This document shows positions 44,201 through 53,526 of a stretch of 64,000 nt of DNA, one piece after another. Within the stretch, counting starts at the first letter, position 1. Every line of letters starts with the position of its first letter. The position numbers were made by a program, and so were the translations under genes. Under the pieces are notes generated by a model. It was not told where the DNA came from. It did not search any database and was given only the letters and a program-made list of their open reading frames with translations. Location of the stretch: the NCBI GenBank assembly GCA_027483645.1, contig JAIXUD010000009.1:304814-368813 (forward strand), written 5' to 3'. Source of the stretch: Sphingobacteriales bacterium (lineage in GTDB: Bacteria > Bacteroidota > Bacteroidia > Chitinophagales > CAIOSU01).

Positions 44201-45481
44201 GCAGGGGCGCGCAGCGGCATTACCCTGCCGCTACAAGGCGATTTGGGTTCTCATGGTGTGCTGGGTATCTTCAGCACCAATGTGAAGCAGTATACACCCG
44301 ATGAAATAAACTATGTAAAAGCCGTGACCAATATCCTATCGGGCGCTATCAAGCGTATAGAAGCTACCGATAAGCTAAACCAATCAGAGAAAAAATACCG
44401 ACTGATTTTTGAAGAAAACCCATTGCCGCTTTGGATATACAACGTAGAGACACTGCAGTATAAAGATGTAAACGAGGCTGCCATAAAGCACTACGGCTAT
44501 AGCAGAAAAGAGTTTTTGAACATGAAAATTTCTGACATTACGCCCACCGAAGATGTAGCCAAACTTACTGAAACCATAATGCAATTGGGCAACAAACCAA
44601 CTATAGCCAGCCCATGGCTGCATGTTAAGAAAAACGGGGAAACAATACAAGTAGAAGTATCATCGAACCCCATTACTATAAATAATAAAGAACACCGCCT
44701 AACCTTGGCGAACGATGTAACCCGGCGCAAAGAACTGGAGGTGGAGCGAGAACGCTACCAAGAGCAGCTAGAGCTTACAGTAGAACACCGAACCGCCCAA
44801 TTGTTGGAAAGTAACCATGAGCTTGAGGCATTTAACTATACCGTATCGCACGACTTGCGAACGCCCATACGCGCCATACAAATGTTTACTACCTTGCTTG
44901 AAAGGGATTGCATAAGCACAACAAACTGCAAGGAGTACACCAACAGCATAAAAGCGTGTACCGATGAGATGGGCACCTTGATTAGCGCTTTGCTCGAGTT
45001 TTCAAAATTGAGAAGGCAAGAACTCACACTTACCAAAATAGATATGCAAGCGGTAGCCCTTAGCACCGCCAATAGCTTAATTTTAGTAGAAGGGCGTAAT
45101 GATTTAAATATTAACATTGCTAAATTGGCACCTATAAATGGAGATGTAACTTTGATAAAAAGTGTTTGGCAAAATTTAATATCGAATGCCATTAAATATA
45201 GTAAACACTCCAGCCCCATAAACATTAACATAAGCTCAGTAATTGAAGGTGATATGGCTACGTACTATATTGAAGACAATGGCACAGGCCTTGATATGAA
45301 GTATGCCGATAAGCTCTTTAAACCGTTCTCTCGCCTTCACTCTGGCTCGGAGTATAAGGGTACGGGCGCGGGCCTGGCCATTGTTGAACGCATAGTGAGC
45401 CGCCATTGCGGTAAAGTAGCAGTGGAATCAGAAGCTGGTAAGGGCAGCAAATTTTCCTTTTCATTACCAATATATAATTAA
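41261..45481 (+). CDS. Multi-PAS/GAF sensor histidine kinase
   Basis: A 1,406-residue soluble hybrid-free sensor kinase with no membrane helix. Eight PAS-like units are seen (starting about 12, 142, 270, 388, 517, 635, 750 and 1045), a GAF domain at about 890-1035, and a coiled linker. The dimerisation domain has H1197 in YTVSHDLRTPIRAI; the ATPase domain has NLISNAIKYSK, IEDNGTGLDM and YKGTGAGLAI. The seventh PAS resembles a LOV domain (GQTPRMLQGPKT) but lacks the photoactive Cys of the NCRFLQG motif, so flavin photochemistry is not expected. The response regulator gene follows after 14 bases and is the likely partner. Confidence 0.93.
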   Translation: MEPSSAQSASIEFLFNHTRDVIWSIDQERNLICSNRAFDEFIVNVTGQTPKVGESIAFKEFGEESLVFWEMQYARVLAGERFSIERIHDQKPSFWNEITFNPILDDSGAVVGAGCFSRDISVYKIKELELQRLQEELANNEDRYKAMIQSSSDIILLTDAQGNRTYVSPAIKTMLGYDTDELLGKPVFDHVHPDDLQNLLQTFAEATANTEAQVPVLVRFKHKNDTWRYLHVNGSNQLANPAVNAMVANIRDVTEQVEAQKKLEESEKLYRSLAENFPNGNIGILDLNLNFRYAAGDDMKAFNIEPHTLIGTNYIANFELEHQAMIKENMAHVLKGKHISFQVPFAGFIYIVSAAPLFDDESKVKEVLVVAQNITQLKKVENALRESEEKFRMLSEHSPVGIFQVAPNGYCTWMNERMCEIFGFEGNEGLGFGYLGCFHTDDAERIKKTWIEYVDRKETTPLITYRIMGRDRQVRWAYSQAAPLRNTNGEVVAYVGTVEDISELKHYQDELLASRNQLEIVLSNMPDGVLFFDNDWVITYVNDSAIGILGISKRDLLGWIMWERFPEAVGTEFQKHYLDAKESDTPFSYTGFYAPLNKWLELRGVPHIEGFLVYFSDATGRKELEQHMQRIYEMSPAMLGIVNDDLYFSNFNPALSNVLGYTNAELTAKPFHEFVHPDDKKVAIRSAKTILKTQGQTRNYENRFITKSGEYKWISWAVYGEPERKLSYFVAQDITEKKQEEAYLRMLQSVVTNAKDGVIITAAEPLDLPGPRIVYVNDAFTRITGYAAEEAIGQTPRMLQGPKTDYNELRKLKESLNTLQPCSIEVINYQKNGSPYWINITAVPVLNKHGQATHFISIQRDVTEAKNAQQKLQLFARQQENLALLGFSMVTVDDLETIYRTCVATIMLTIEVEIVVIAILDAHNNKVKQAFCTGIANDDCNDVDTHEDSPTGFCLKVGKELVVSDYEGHPRVKPTGALKKAGARSGITLPLQGDLGSHGVLGIFSTNVKQYTPDEINYVKAVTNILSGAIKRIEATDKLNQSEKKYRLIFEENPLPLWIYNVETLQYKDVNEAAIKHYGYSRKEFLNMKISDITPTEDVAKLTETIMQLGNKPTIASPWLHVKKNGETIQVEVSSNPITINNKEHRLTLANDVTRRKELEVERERYQEQLELTVEHRTAQLLESNHELEAFNYTVSHDLRTPIRAIQMFTTLLERDCISTTNCKEYTNSIKACTDEMGTLISALLEFSKLRRQELTLTKIDMQAVALSTANSLILVEGRNDLNINIAKLAPINGDVTLIKSVWQNLISNAIKYSKHSSPININISSVIEGDMATYYIEDNGTGLDMKYADKLFKPFSRLHSGSEYKGTGAGLAIVERIVSRHCGKVAVESEAGKGSKFSFSLPIYN

Positions 45482-45495
45482 AAACAAACCCCAAT

Positions 45496-46146
45496 ATGTC
45501 AAACCCGATAAAATTGATAATTGTTGATGACCACAAAATTATTCGCGACGGTTTACGTGCCATCATTAAAGCCGATGTGGATATTAATGTAGTGGGAGAT
45601 GCGGAATCGGGAGACGACTTAATGGTGCTATTAACAACCCAACCGGCCGATGTAATATTGCTTGATATGCACCTTCCCCGCAAAGACGGCATAGATATAA
45701 CTAAAGACTTAAAAGCATTGTACCCTGATATCAAAATACTCATACACACCATGAGCGAGCTGATAGAAGAAATAGAAACCGTGGTAAAGCTTGGGGTAAA
45801 CGGATACATACTGAAAACCGCCGGTAGTGATGAACTTATATCTGCCATAAAACTGGTTGCACATGGCAGTAGCTACTTTAGCCACTCAGTAATGAACAGC
45901 TTTATACGCAGTGCTATGGATGGCAAGGTGACACCCCTACGAACCTTAACCCCTACCGAGATTAAGCTGCTAAACTTGGTATACTTGGAGCGCAACCACG
46001 ACCAAATAGCAATGGAAATGGACATTACCAAAGGCACACTTAAAAACCACCTACGCAATATGTTCCGCAAGCTGAATGTGAAGAGCGAAGTGGGTTTGAT
46101 CAAATATGCGTTGATAAATCGCTTGATAACAGAAGGCAATAAATAA
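45496..46146 (+). CDS. LuxR/NarL-type response regulator
   Basis: A 216-residue DNA-binding regulator. The receiver domain (1-125) has the acidic pair DD at 11-12, phosphoacceptor D57 in ILLDMHLP, a Thr/Ser switch region in ILIHTMSE and Lys in GYILKTAG. The C-terminal LuxR-type helix-turn-helix (about 150-212) has LTPTEIKLLNLVYLERNHDQIAMEMDITKGTLKNHLRNMFRKLNV. It is almost certainly phosphorylated by the multi-PAS kinase encoded just upstream. Targets are not known; no repeated operator was seen nearby. Confidence 0.92.
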   Translation: MSNPIKLIIVDDHKIIRDGLRAIIKADVDINVVGDAESGDDLMVLLTTQPADVILLDMHLPRKDGIDITKDLKALYPDIKILIHTMSELIEEIETVVKLGVNGYILKTAGSDELISAIKLVAHGSSYFSHSVMNSFIRSAMDGKVTPLRTLTPTEIKLLNLVYLERNHDQIAMEMDITKGTLKNHLRNMFRKLNVKSEVGLIKYALINRLITEGNK

Positions 46147-46190
46147 TACGTTGTTAAACTTGCAGTTGCTCTTTAAATAGCATCGGCAAA

Positions 46191-47606
46191 CTAATACACT
46201 GGCGTGCGCTGTAGCATTTGTTTCAGCCAAGCACGGTCGCCGATAGGTTCTGGGCTGCTTATCAGTTTTTCCAGGGCGGGCACTACGCGCCTTTCTTTAC
46301 GGGCCAATAAGGTGAGGGCCTGTACAAAGTTTTGGTAAGCTACCTTGTTGGCGGCCGATATAAGCTTGGTGCGTTTTAGGAACATCTTAAAACTAGCCAA
46401 GAGCGACAAAAGCGCATCAATCTCATCTAGCTCAAAGTATATCTTCAGCATCATTTTCTTGGTATCCAGATTGTAGTAGATGTCGCTAAACTCTACCTTG
46501 TTAAGGTGGCTAAGGGCAGCATCATGGTCTTGCTTATAGTAGTATAGCTCTGCTAGGTTGTAGTGTAGTGCATTCGCCCTGGCCTCAGGCACCAGCTTAT
46601 CGTTATACTGCCTTATGAAATCCTCCGTCCAATCGAACTTCTTTAAGCGCAGCCCCACCCCTATCAAGTTTTTATATGCCCATGGCGAAAGAAAGCCCCC
46701 ATCCATTAGCGTTCCTGCCTCCAACGATTTAAGGTATTGCTGGAACAGCTCATCCAAAAACTCCGGCGCGCCTTGGTTTACCCGCCTTATGCAATAGTTG
46801 ATGGCGTAAGAGTACAAATCCTTTAGCTCCTCCATGGGGAAACTACCTTTGTATCGCTCCGTAAGCGCCACCAGCTTGTTAAAATGCCCTGCATTGCCCA
46901 TATCCAGCAGCATGTTCAACAGGGTATGGTACACGGCAATGGGCGGCGTTTGCAACTGCGGGTTGGCCTCCACTAGCTGGCTTACCACATCGGCAAAGCG
47001 TACTTCGTACTCCGCGGCTATACTCATCTTGCGGTCCAGCATTTCGCAGCTATACTTTAGCTTGGCTGCAAGGTAGTATTGATCCAGATAGTCGGCGGCC
47101 AATTGCAGCCTATCGTCAAACCGGCGTATCTGTTGTTTCAGGAAGTGGCGGTTGCTAATGTCGGCATGTAAATATTGTAGCTGGTAAAACTCTAGGTTGC
47201 GGCTGGGCCACTCTTCCAGCAGCTTGGTTGTTTGTCCATATACAAACTGGTAGTGCTTATCCAGGTTTCGCTGCGTATAGGATTCCATTAACTGATACCG
47301 TTCCAGTAGCTCGTTTTGACGGAAACGGCCATAAGCTACAAACTGCTCCGCCAGTTTCAGCAAGAAGTTGTTAAGGTAGTTAAGCTGTTTTTCGTCGTAA
47401 GGCTTTTGCGGATAGAGCACCGCAAAAACGGCCTCGCGCTCCACCTTAGCAGGTGGGAAAGTAGGCGCCAATGAGCGAAGGTGCTCGTAAAACCGCACCA
47501 GCTCTACATTTTTATTAAAAAACGGTGACTGCGCAAATTCATGGAACTCCCGTAGCTCCTTAGAACTGAATGTCTTGAGCAATTCAATCAGTTTGCTGTG
47601 CTCCAT
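46191..47606 (-). CDS. Conserved Bacteroidota helical-repeat protein of unknown function
   Basis: A 471-residue soluble protein from ATG 47606 (MEHSKLIELLKTFSSKELREFHEF), a start I judge typical of a family found widely in Bacteroidota but without a known role. It is almost all alpha-helical with TPR/SARP-like spacing (LHYNLAELYYYKQDHDAALSHLNKVEF near 350). No signal peptide or catalytic motif. The frame continues 13 codons upstream but that part looks like leader. It is convergent with the response regulator, separated by 44 bases. Confidence 0.75.
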   Translation of the reverse strand: MEHSKLIELLKTFSSKELREFHEFAQSPFFNKNVELVRFYEHLRSLAPTFPPAKVEREAVFAVLYPQKPYDEKQLNYLNNFLLKLAEQFVAYGRFRQNELLERYQLMESYTQRNLDKHYQFVYGQTTKLLEEWPSRNLEFYQLQYLHADISNRHFLKQQIRRFDDRLQLAADYLDQYYLAAKLKYSCEMLDRKMSIAAEYEVRFADVVSQLVEANPQLQTPPIAVYHTLLNMLLDMGNAGHFNKLVALTERYKGSFPMEELKDLYSYAINYCIRRVNQGAPEFLDELFQQYLKSLEAGTLMDGGFLSPWAYKNLIGVGLRLKKFDWTEDFIRQYNDKLVPEARANALHYNLAELYYYKQDHDAALSHLNKVEFSDIYYNLDTKKMMLKIYFELDEIDALLSLLASFKMFLKRTKLISAANKVAYQNFVQALTLLARKERRVVPALEKLISSPEPIGDRAWLKQMLQRTPVY

Positions 47607-47866
47607 AAAATTGGTGGAATTTGAATGTACCTTTAAAGGTAGCATATATTAATATCAAACCTCCATGGCTTATTTACTTTCGTATTGATTTTACAAAAAA
47701 ACAAGACGATTCAAATTATTGATAATCAATAGTAAATGACTAATTACTGTGAAAAAATAAAATTATTAAGATTGATTTTTTGCGAAAAATGTATTTCCGA
47801 AGCTACTATTATAGGCATACCTTTATTCTTGATAAAAAAGGCAATTACAAAACGAATACTGATACG

Positions 47867-48967
47867 ATGAAAAGTACTACCGCAAAACTTTGGATAATAA
47901 CCGTAGCCCTGTTGCTTTCGCTGCCATCTTTTGCCCAAGTATCGGTTTGGCCTGGAGATGTAAACAACGATGGTATAGTAAATACCGTTGATGTGCTTTA
48001 CTTGGGGTTGGGTTTCAATACCCAAGGCCCGGCGCGCAACAACACAAGCACCGTGTGGCAAGCAAGCCAAGGCAGCCCTTGGAACGACATACTGCCCGAT
48101 AGCACCAATTATGCCTATCTAGATTGTGATGGCAACGGTTTTGTTGGCACCAGCGATTTTAATGCCATACAACAAAACTATGACTCCACTCATGGCACAA
48201 TCATAGTAGACCCATTTCCACTTCCTGATTCAACCAGCCCTGCCTTTTACTTCAGTGGGCTGCCCGATTCGTTGCAAGCTGGTGATACAATAACCATTGA
48301 TATTTTTGCAGGCAGCGCATTACTTCCTGCTAACTTTTTCGGGTTGGCTCTTTCCTTTAATTATGACACATCGTTAATTGTTGCCAACAGCGTATCGGTA
48401 ACTCCCGATTCGTTGCTAGACTCGCCCGTCGATAGGATATTTCTACTGTCAACCGACAACAATAACTCTGGCACCTTTGATTTAGCACTAACCCGGTTGG
48501 CAAACGCGGGTGGCTCAACAGGCAACCCCGTTACGGTTGTATCGCAACGTATCCTGTCCATAACCTTTATTATCGAAGATAACTTAATTGGTAAAATGGT
48601 TGCCGGCCCGCTTGAACTTAGCTTGAGCAATATAAGGATGACCTCAAAGAATTTAGCTAAATCATCGGGCAATACCGATGCCGTAACCCTGCCATTTGTT
48701 GATGTGGCAGCAAGTGTATCAATGCCCGAATTTAACAACCTAAGGGTATACCCTCAGCCTAGCAACGCATTCGTTATTGTGGACGGACTAGCAGAAAATG
48801 GTTTTGCAACGCTTACTGACCTAACTGGCAAAACCATTTCTTACCAAGCAGTTGTAAGAGATAATAAAAACACTATCGACTGCACACAATTGGCCGCGGG
48901 GATGTATTTATTGCACATCGAGACCCGTTTTGGAAGTACTGTGAAGAAAATAATGATTGAAAAATGA
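47867..48967 (+). CDS. T9SS-secreted protein with dockerin-like and cohesin-like domains
   Basis: A 366-residue exported protein. Start at ATG 47867 gives signal peptide MKSTTAKLWIITVALLLSLP-SFAQ; the frame runs 29 codons further up but without a signal sequence. Residues 28-105 hold two EF-hand-like dockerin loops, D31 to D42 (DVNNDGIVNTVD) and D86 to D97 (DCDGNGFVGTSD), which should bind Ca2+. Residues about 125-285 are beta-rich and cohesin-like (SLQAGDTITIDIFAGS, ALSFNYDTSLIVANSV). The last 70 residues (LRVYPQPSNAFVIV to VKKIMIEK) are a T9SS sorting domain. Surface or extracellular; partner unknown. Confidence 0.82.
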   Translation: MKSTTAKLWIITVALLLSLPSFAQVSVWPGDVNNDGIVNTVDVLYLGLGFNTQGPARNNTSTVWQASQGSPWNDILPDSTNYAYLDCDGNGFVGTSDFNAIQQNYDSTHGTIIVDPFPLPDSTSPAFYFSGLPDSLQAGDTITIDIFAGSALLPANFFGLALSFNYDTSLIVANSVSVTPDSLLDSPVDRIFLLSTDNNNSGTFDLALTRLANAGGSTGNPVTVVSQRILSITFIIEDNLIGKMVAGPLELSLSNIRMTSKNLAKSSGNTDAVTLPFVDVAASVSMPEFNNLRVYPQPSNAFVIVDGLAENGFATLTDLTGKTISYQAVVRDNKNTIDCTQLAAGMYLLHIETRFGSTVKKIMIEK

Positions 48968-49172
48968 CCCAAAGAGTTGATAACAATGGATTTTTGTATC
49001 GATACAACCTGACATAAATCAATTGAAAATCAACTACTTAATTCAAAATCAACATCAATAATCAACAGATAATGCTTAAATAAACCCAAAAATACCGCTG
49101 ATAAAGCCTAGAAATTGTAATTGTAAAGGGTATTTATCGAAAGTAGATTTACAGAAACAAAAAACAAGAACA

Positions 49173-51419
49173 ATGAAAAACCTATTAATCACGCTAACCC
49201 TAATTATCGCCGGTTATACCGCGAGTATGGCACAATGCAATGCTTGGTGGATGGGCTGGAGCACCCCAAACTATACAGCAACGTTTGTTGACAGCTCAGG
49301 CACTGACCCTAGCACCACCCTTTACGCTTGGGACTTTGGCGACGGTAGCACTAGCACCAATCAAAACCCCACACACCAATACGCTACTGGCGGTTGGTAC
49401 TTAGTTTGCTTATCAATTGAAGCGCAAGTGAACGGAGCAATATGCAGAGACACCTATTGCGACTCATTGTATGTAGGCCAGCAACCCAGCATTTGCCAAG
49501 CTTATTTTGGATCGACCGTTTCACCAAATGGTAACAACACTTTTTCCTTTACCAATTACACGCAAGCATCGGGCGGAAACATTTATTACTCATGGGATTT
49601 TGGTGATAGCACAACCTCAACAGCTACTAGCCCTACACACACCTATTCAACAAGCGGAACCTATACCGTTTGCTTAACGGTTGCAGTGGGTGCTAATGGC
49701 GGTATAGTTTGCACAGACACTTATTGCGACACCATTTCTATAGTCGTGGCAAGTGGCTGCCAATCATACTTTGCTTATACTTTCTCGCCGGCCAACAATA
49801 ACACGGTTTCGTTTACCGACTATTCACAAACTTCGGGGGGAACGGTAGGTTACGCTTGGAGTTTTGGAGATAGCACCACTTCTACTTTGGCAAATCCAAC
49901 TCATACTTATGCCACAAACGGAACTCATATTGCCTGTCTAACAATCACAGTTGTAAATCCAAATGGAGTAATAACTTGCACTGATACATATTGCAAAACC
50001 GTTACCATTTCAACATCTGGCGCTTGCGATGCTACCTTTGGCTTTCAAAATGTGGGGCTAACCGCTGATTTTTACTCGAACGCATTAAACAGCTACAGCT
50101 ACAACTGGGATTTTGGCGACAGTTCCTTTAGCTATGTAGCCAATCCGAGCCATACTTACACAACGGCTGGTACCTACAATGCTTGCCTAACTGTGATTGA
50201 CTCGGCTAACTCATGCATAGATACATATTGCGTTACAGTTACGGTTAACGGAGGCGGCAATGGTAATTGCTCTGCAGTATTTAGTTACCAAAATGCAACT
50301 GCAGGTACCTACTTCTCAGCAGGAGCAAACACCAACAACCAATATTATTTTTGGGACTTTGGCGACGGCAGTACTAGCAACCAGCAAAACCCGGTACACT
50401 TTTACAGTGCCGTTGATACATACTATGTGTGCCTAACCGTAGTAGATGTTGCCAATAGTTGCACCACCACACACTGCGACTACGTTTATTCGGGTACTAA
50501 TACTAACCCAAACAACGTATTCGACCTGCAAGGCCTAGCCTATAGCGATTCATCGTCGGGTACCTGGAGCGAAGCACTAATATATTTGATTAGCTACGAC
50601 TCGCTTACACAAACCCTTAGCGTGGTTGACACCCAAACTACCCAATATGGTTATTTCATTTTCCGCGGTGTGCCTGCAGGCAATTATTTGCTAAAAGCTG
50701 CTTTAGTGCCAAGTGCCCCTGCATACAATGACTTTTTGCCTACTTACTACCAAAGCGTATTGTTTTGGTACGATGCTGCTACCATTTCGGTACCAACCGG
50801 ACCAAACAACTTCTATAGTATCTATATGGTGCCTGGCAATAACCCTGGTGGCCCAGGCTTTATTGGCGGCAACGTGAGCCAAGGTGCCAACAAGCAAGCC
50901 GGCGACCCCATTGAAGGAGTACAGGTAATGCTATTGAACACCGATGATAGCCCGGTGCAATACACCTACACCGCTGCAGATGGTAGTTTTAGCTTTGATG
51001 ATGTGGCTTACGGCACCTACCAAATATATGCCGAGGTGCTGAACAAACCTACCTTCCCGCCTATTGTAACCATATCAGCCGCTAAAGAAATGGTGGATGG
51101 CGTAGCGATTGTAGTAGAAAGCGAAGGCGTGTATACCAGCCTTGCCGAGGTAGAGCTTACCTACATTGAGCAAACCAAGTTTTACCCTAACCCAGTTGCT
51201 AGCACGGCTACCCTGAGCTTTAATGCTAAAGAGGCAGGCAGTGTAACCCTGCAAGTGATAAACATGTTAGGCCAAGTAGTAGCTGAGCAAGAAATGGAAG
51301 TATTGCCGGGCAACCAGTTTGCCACCGTTGATATGGCTAGCGAGCAAGCCGGAGTATATTTCTTGAGTATTAGTTTCAACAACCACGTAGCTGCTCATAT
51401 TCGCTTCATTAGGGATTAG
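49173..51419 (+). CDS. T9SS-secreted multi-PKD protein
   Basis: A 748-residue exported protein with signal peptide (1-20, ending SMAQ). Five PKD domains (about 30-105, 110-195, 200-285, 288-365, 370-445) each carry the WDFGDGSTS motif or a variant; most have a Cys in the CLTV strand and a CTDTYC-like pair at the end, suggesting disulfides. A strand-rich region follows (455-570), then a CarboxypepD-regulatory-like domain (about 575-670, IEGVQVMLLNTDDS, ADGSFSFDDVAYGTYQIYAEV) and a T9SS sorting domain (672-748). Probable role in adhesion or surface structure. Same direction as the dockerin-like gene, 205 bases away. Confidence 0.9.
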   Translation: MKNLLITLTLIIAGYTASMAQCNAWWMGWSTPNYTATFVDSSGTDPSTTLYAWDFGDGSTSTNQNPTHQYATGGWYLVCLSIEAQVNGAICRDTYCDSLYVGQQPSICQAYFGSTVSPNGNNTFSFTNYTQASGGNIYYSWDFGDSTTSTATSPTHTYSTSGTYTVCLTVAVGANGGIVCTDTYCDTISIVVASGCQSYFAYTFSPANNNTVSFTDYSQTSGGTVGYAWSFGDSTTSTLANPTHTYATNGTHIACLTITVVNPNGVITCTDTYCKTVTISTSGACDATFGFQNVGLTADFYSNALNSYSYNWDFGDSSFSYVANPSHTYTTAGTYNACLTVIDSANSCIDTYCVTVTVNGGGNGNCSAVFSYQNATAGTYFSAGANTNNQYYFWDFGDGSTSNQQNPVHFYSAVDTYYVCLTVVDVANSCTTTHCDYVYSGTNTNPNNVFDLQGLAYSDSSSGTWSEALIYLISYDSLTQTLSVVDTQTTQYGYFIFRGVPAGNYLLKAALVPSAPAYNDFLPTYYQSVLFWYDAATISVPTGPNNFYSIYMVPGNNPGGPGFIGGNVSQGANKQAGDPIEGVQVMLLNTDDSPVQYTYTAADGSFSFDDVAYGTYQIYAEVLNKPTFPPIVTISAAKEMVDGVAIVVESEGVYTSLAEVELTYIEQTKFYPNPVASTATLSFNAKEAGSVTLQVINMLGQVVAEQEMEVLPGNQFATVDMASEQAGVYFLSISFNNHVAAHIRFIRD

Positions 51420-51450
51420 ATAGTGTCGGATTGTCGTACCCCTTTTGTTC

Positions 51451-51487
51451 ACCGGCCCCTTGCTTTGCGAGGGGCCGGTTTTTTATT
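51451..51487 (+). terminator. Terminator of the PKD protein gene
   Basis: ACCGGCCCC (51451-51459) pairs with GGGGCCGGT (51471-51479) around an 11-base loop that can itself pair, followed by TTTTTTA. It lies 31 bases after the stop codon. Confidence 0.9.
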
Positions 51488-51575
51488 GGCTAGTTTTTCA
51501 AAGAAAAAGACCGATTAAAGCATTGCTACCGTGGACAATTCTTTATATTTAGGTAACTAAAAGAAGAAAATCAAA

Positions 51576-53522
51576 ATGAGGTACTTATATCTATCGCTTC
51601 TTTTCTTTAGCATTTGCTATCAAGCACGTGCGCAAACCATTGTGCTAGACTCTACAACCTTAGTAGCAGATACCCTAATAACAGGCCTAAATGTGCCTTG
51701 GGAGATATTATGGGGCCCTGATGACCATATTTGGATGACCGAGCGCGACGGTAAAGTAAGCCGCGTAGATCCACTAACCGGAGTGCGCGAGGTGATTGCC
51801 GACCTGCGCGATGATAACGGAGGCCCGGTATTGCAAATCTCCGAATCTGGATTACTAGGGATGGCGCTGCACCCTAACTTTCCTGATAGTAGTTATGTGT
51901 TTTTGGTTTATACCTATCGTCCAGCCTCTACCATTTTGGAGCGCATGGTGCGCTACGAATATGATGGCGATACGCTGCTCAACCCTGTTACCTACATCGA
52001 AAACATACCAGGCAACACCACACACAACGGCTCCAGGCTGGTAATTGGGCCTGATGGCAAGCTTTATATGACCACTGGCGATGCTCAAAATCAGCCTAGT
52101 GCACAGAATTTGAACATCAATAACGGGAAAGTGCTCCGCTTTAACTTAGATGGCAGCGTGCCTGGTGACAACCCTATTGCAGGAAGCTATGTTTGGAGCT
52201 GGGGCCACAGAAACCACCAAGGCTTGCAGTTTGGCCCTACGGGCATATTGTACAGCAGCGAGCACGGCCCAAATAGCGACGATGAATTAAACATCATACT
52301 CAAAGGGCGCAACCATGGTTGGCCTACGGTAAATGGCTATTGCAACCTGCCAGCGGAAACTACTTTCTGCGCTGACTCAAACGTGGTGGAACCATTGGCT
52401 AACTGGACGCCTACCATAGCACCAGCCGACTTGATTTACTACAGCCACCCATCCATACCCGAGTGGCAGGGTACCTTGTTGATGACAGTGCTTAAAAACA
52501 AGCAATTAATCAGGTTTGACTTAAACAGCACAGGTGATAGTGTCATCACCCAAACCATTTTTTTAAATAACCTTAAAGGACGTTTGAGGGACATTTGTGC
52601 CGCACCCGATGGCACTATATACATTGCCACGAACGGTGCTAATGCCAGCAATACCGACCCTAATACCCACACCATCATCCGCTTGCGGAATCCCTTTTAT
52701 GTGGAGCCTTTGATAGTGGATGCAGGGCCAGACCAGAGCGTGTGCGCGGGTAGTAGCACGCAACTGGTACCTACCATTACAGGCGGGGCAACACCACTAA
52801 CCTACTCTTGGACGCCATGGGCAGACTTAAGTTGTTCAGTTTGTGACAGTCCACAAGTGGTTTCTTTAAATACGCCCACCGAGTTTATCTTAACCGTAAC
52901 CGATACCCAGGGCACCAGCGTGAGCGATACTGTTTTGGTAAATGTAGTGGCACAGCCTGGAGTGCCAAGTTATGTGATTACTGTTTTGGACTCTTCGGGA
53001 ACAGATGTGCCAGTAGAGATTGAAATAAACGCCCCGGCAGCCGATTCGGTTTCCGTATTACTTTATGGTACAGGGGTGGGTCCTATTAGCTTTAATAGCA
53101 ATGTGCAGCAATTTACCATAAATGATACGCTCCCGGTAACTATTGTTGAAGGAAATGATATTACCACTAACATACTTTACTACAATATTTGCATTTATTC
53201 CTATTCTTCCTGCGGCTCGAACATGCTGTGCGATACACAATCAATAGTGCTGAGCGAATTAACAGGAATCTTTGAAGTTGCTAAACCCATTTTCACCCTT
53301 TACCCTAACCCATCTTCAGACATTGTTACGCTATCGGGTATTCAGCAAGCAGATAAGATTGTAGTGATGAATGTGCTGGGTGCCGTGGTCAGGGAGGTAA
53401 ACAAACCCGTGCTGCAAGGGCAGGATTTCTCCCTAAACCTGAGCAGCTTAGAGCCAGGCATTTACTTTATCGGCGTGGAGCGGGATGGGGTTTTGGGCGT
53501 GCAAAAATTGATAAAAGAGTAG
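51576..53522 (+). CDS. PQQ-type glucose/sorbosone dehydrogenase-like protein with T9SS sorting domain
   Basis: A 648-residue exported protein with signal peptide (1-19, ending ARAQ). Residues about 30-380 form the GSDH six-bladed propeller: LNVPWEILWGPDDHIWMTERDGKVSRVDP, GLLGMALHPNFP, NTTHNGSRLVIGPDGKLYMTTGD, YVWSWGHRNHQGLQFGPTGILYSSEHGPNSDDELN, DICAAPDGTIYIATNG. These include the usual His and Arg of the PQQ site. A Ig/PKD-like segment (385-470) and another beta domain lead to a T9SS sorting domain (from LYPNPSSDIVTLSG). PQQ use is inferred; soluble sugar dehydrogenases of this kind oxidise aldoses. The next gene starts four bases on. Confidence 0.9.
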   Translation: MRYLYLSLLFFSICYQARAQTIVLDSTTLVADTLITGLNVPWEILWGPDDHIWMTERDGKVSRVDPLTGVREVIADLRDDNGGPVLQISESGLLGMALHPNFPDSSYVFLVYTYRPASTILERMVRYEYDGDTLLNPVTYIENIPGNTTHNGSRLVIGPDGKLYMTTGDAQNQPSAQNLNINNGKVLRFNLDGSVPGDNPIAGSYVWSWGHRNHQGLQFGPTGILYSSEHGPNSDDELNIILKGRNHGWPTVNGYCNLPAETTFCADSNVVEPLANWTPTIAPADLIYYSHPSIPEWQGTLLMTVLKNKQLIRFDLNSTGDSVITQTIFLNNLKGRLRDICAAPDGTIYIATNGANASNTDPNTHTIIRLRNPFYVEPLIVDAGPDQSVCAGSSTQLVPTITGGATPLTYSWTPWADLSCSVCDSPQVVSLNTPTEFILTVTDTQGTSVSDTVLVNVVAQPGVPSYVITVLDSSGTDVPVEIEINAPAADSVSVLLYGTGVGPISFNSNVQQFTINDTLPVTIVEGNDITTNILYYNICIYSYSSCGSNMLCDTQSIVLSELTGIFEVAKPIFTLYPNPSSDIVTLSGIQQADKIVVMNVLGAVVREVNKPVLQGQDFSLNLSSLEPGIYFIGVERDGVLGVQKLIKE

Positions 53523-53526
53523 GGCG

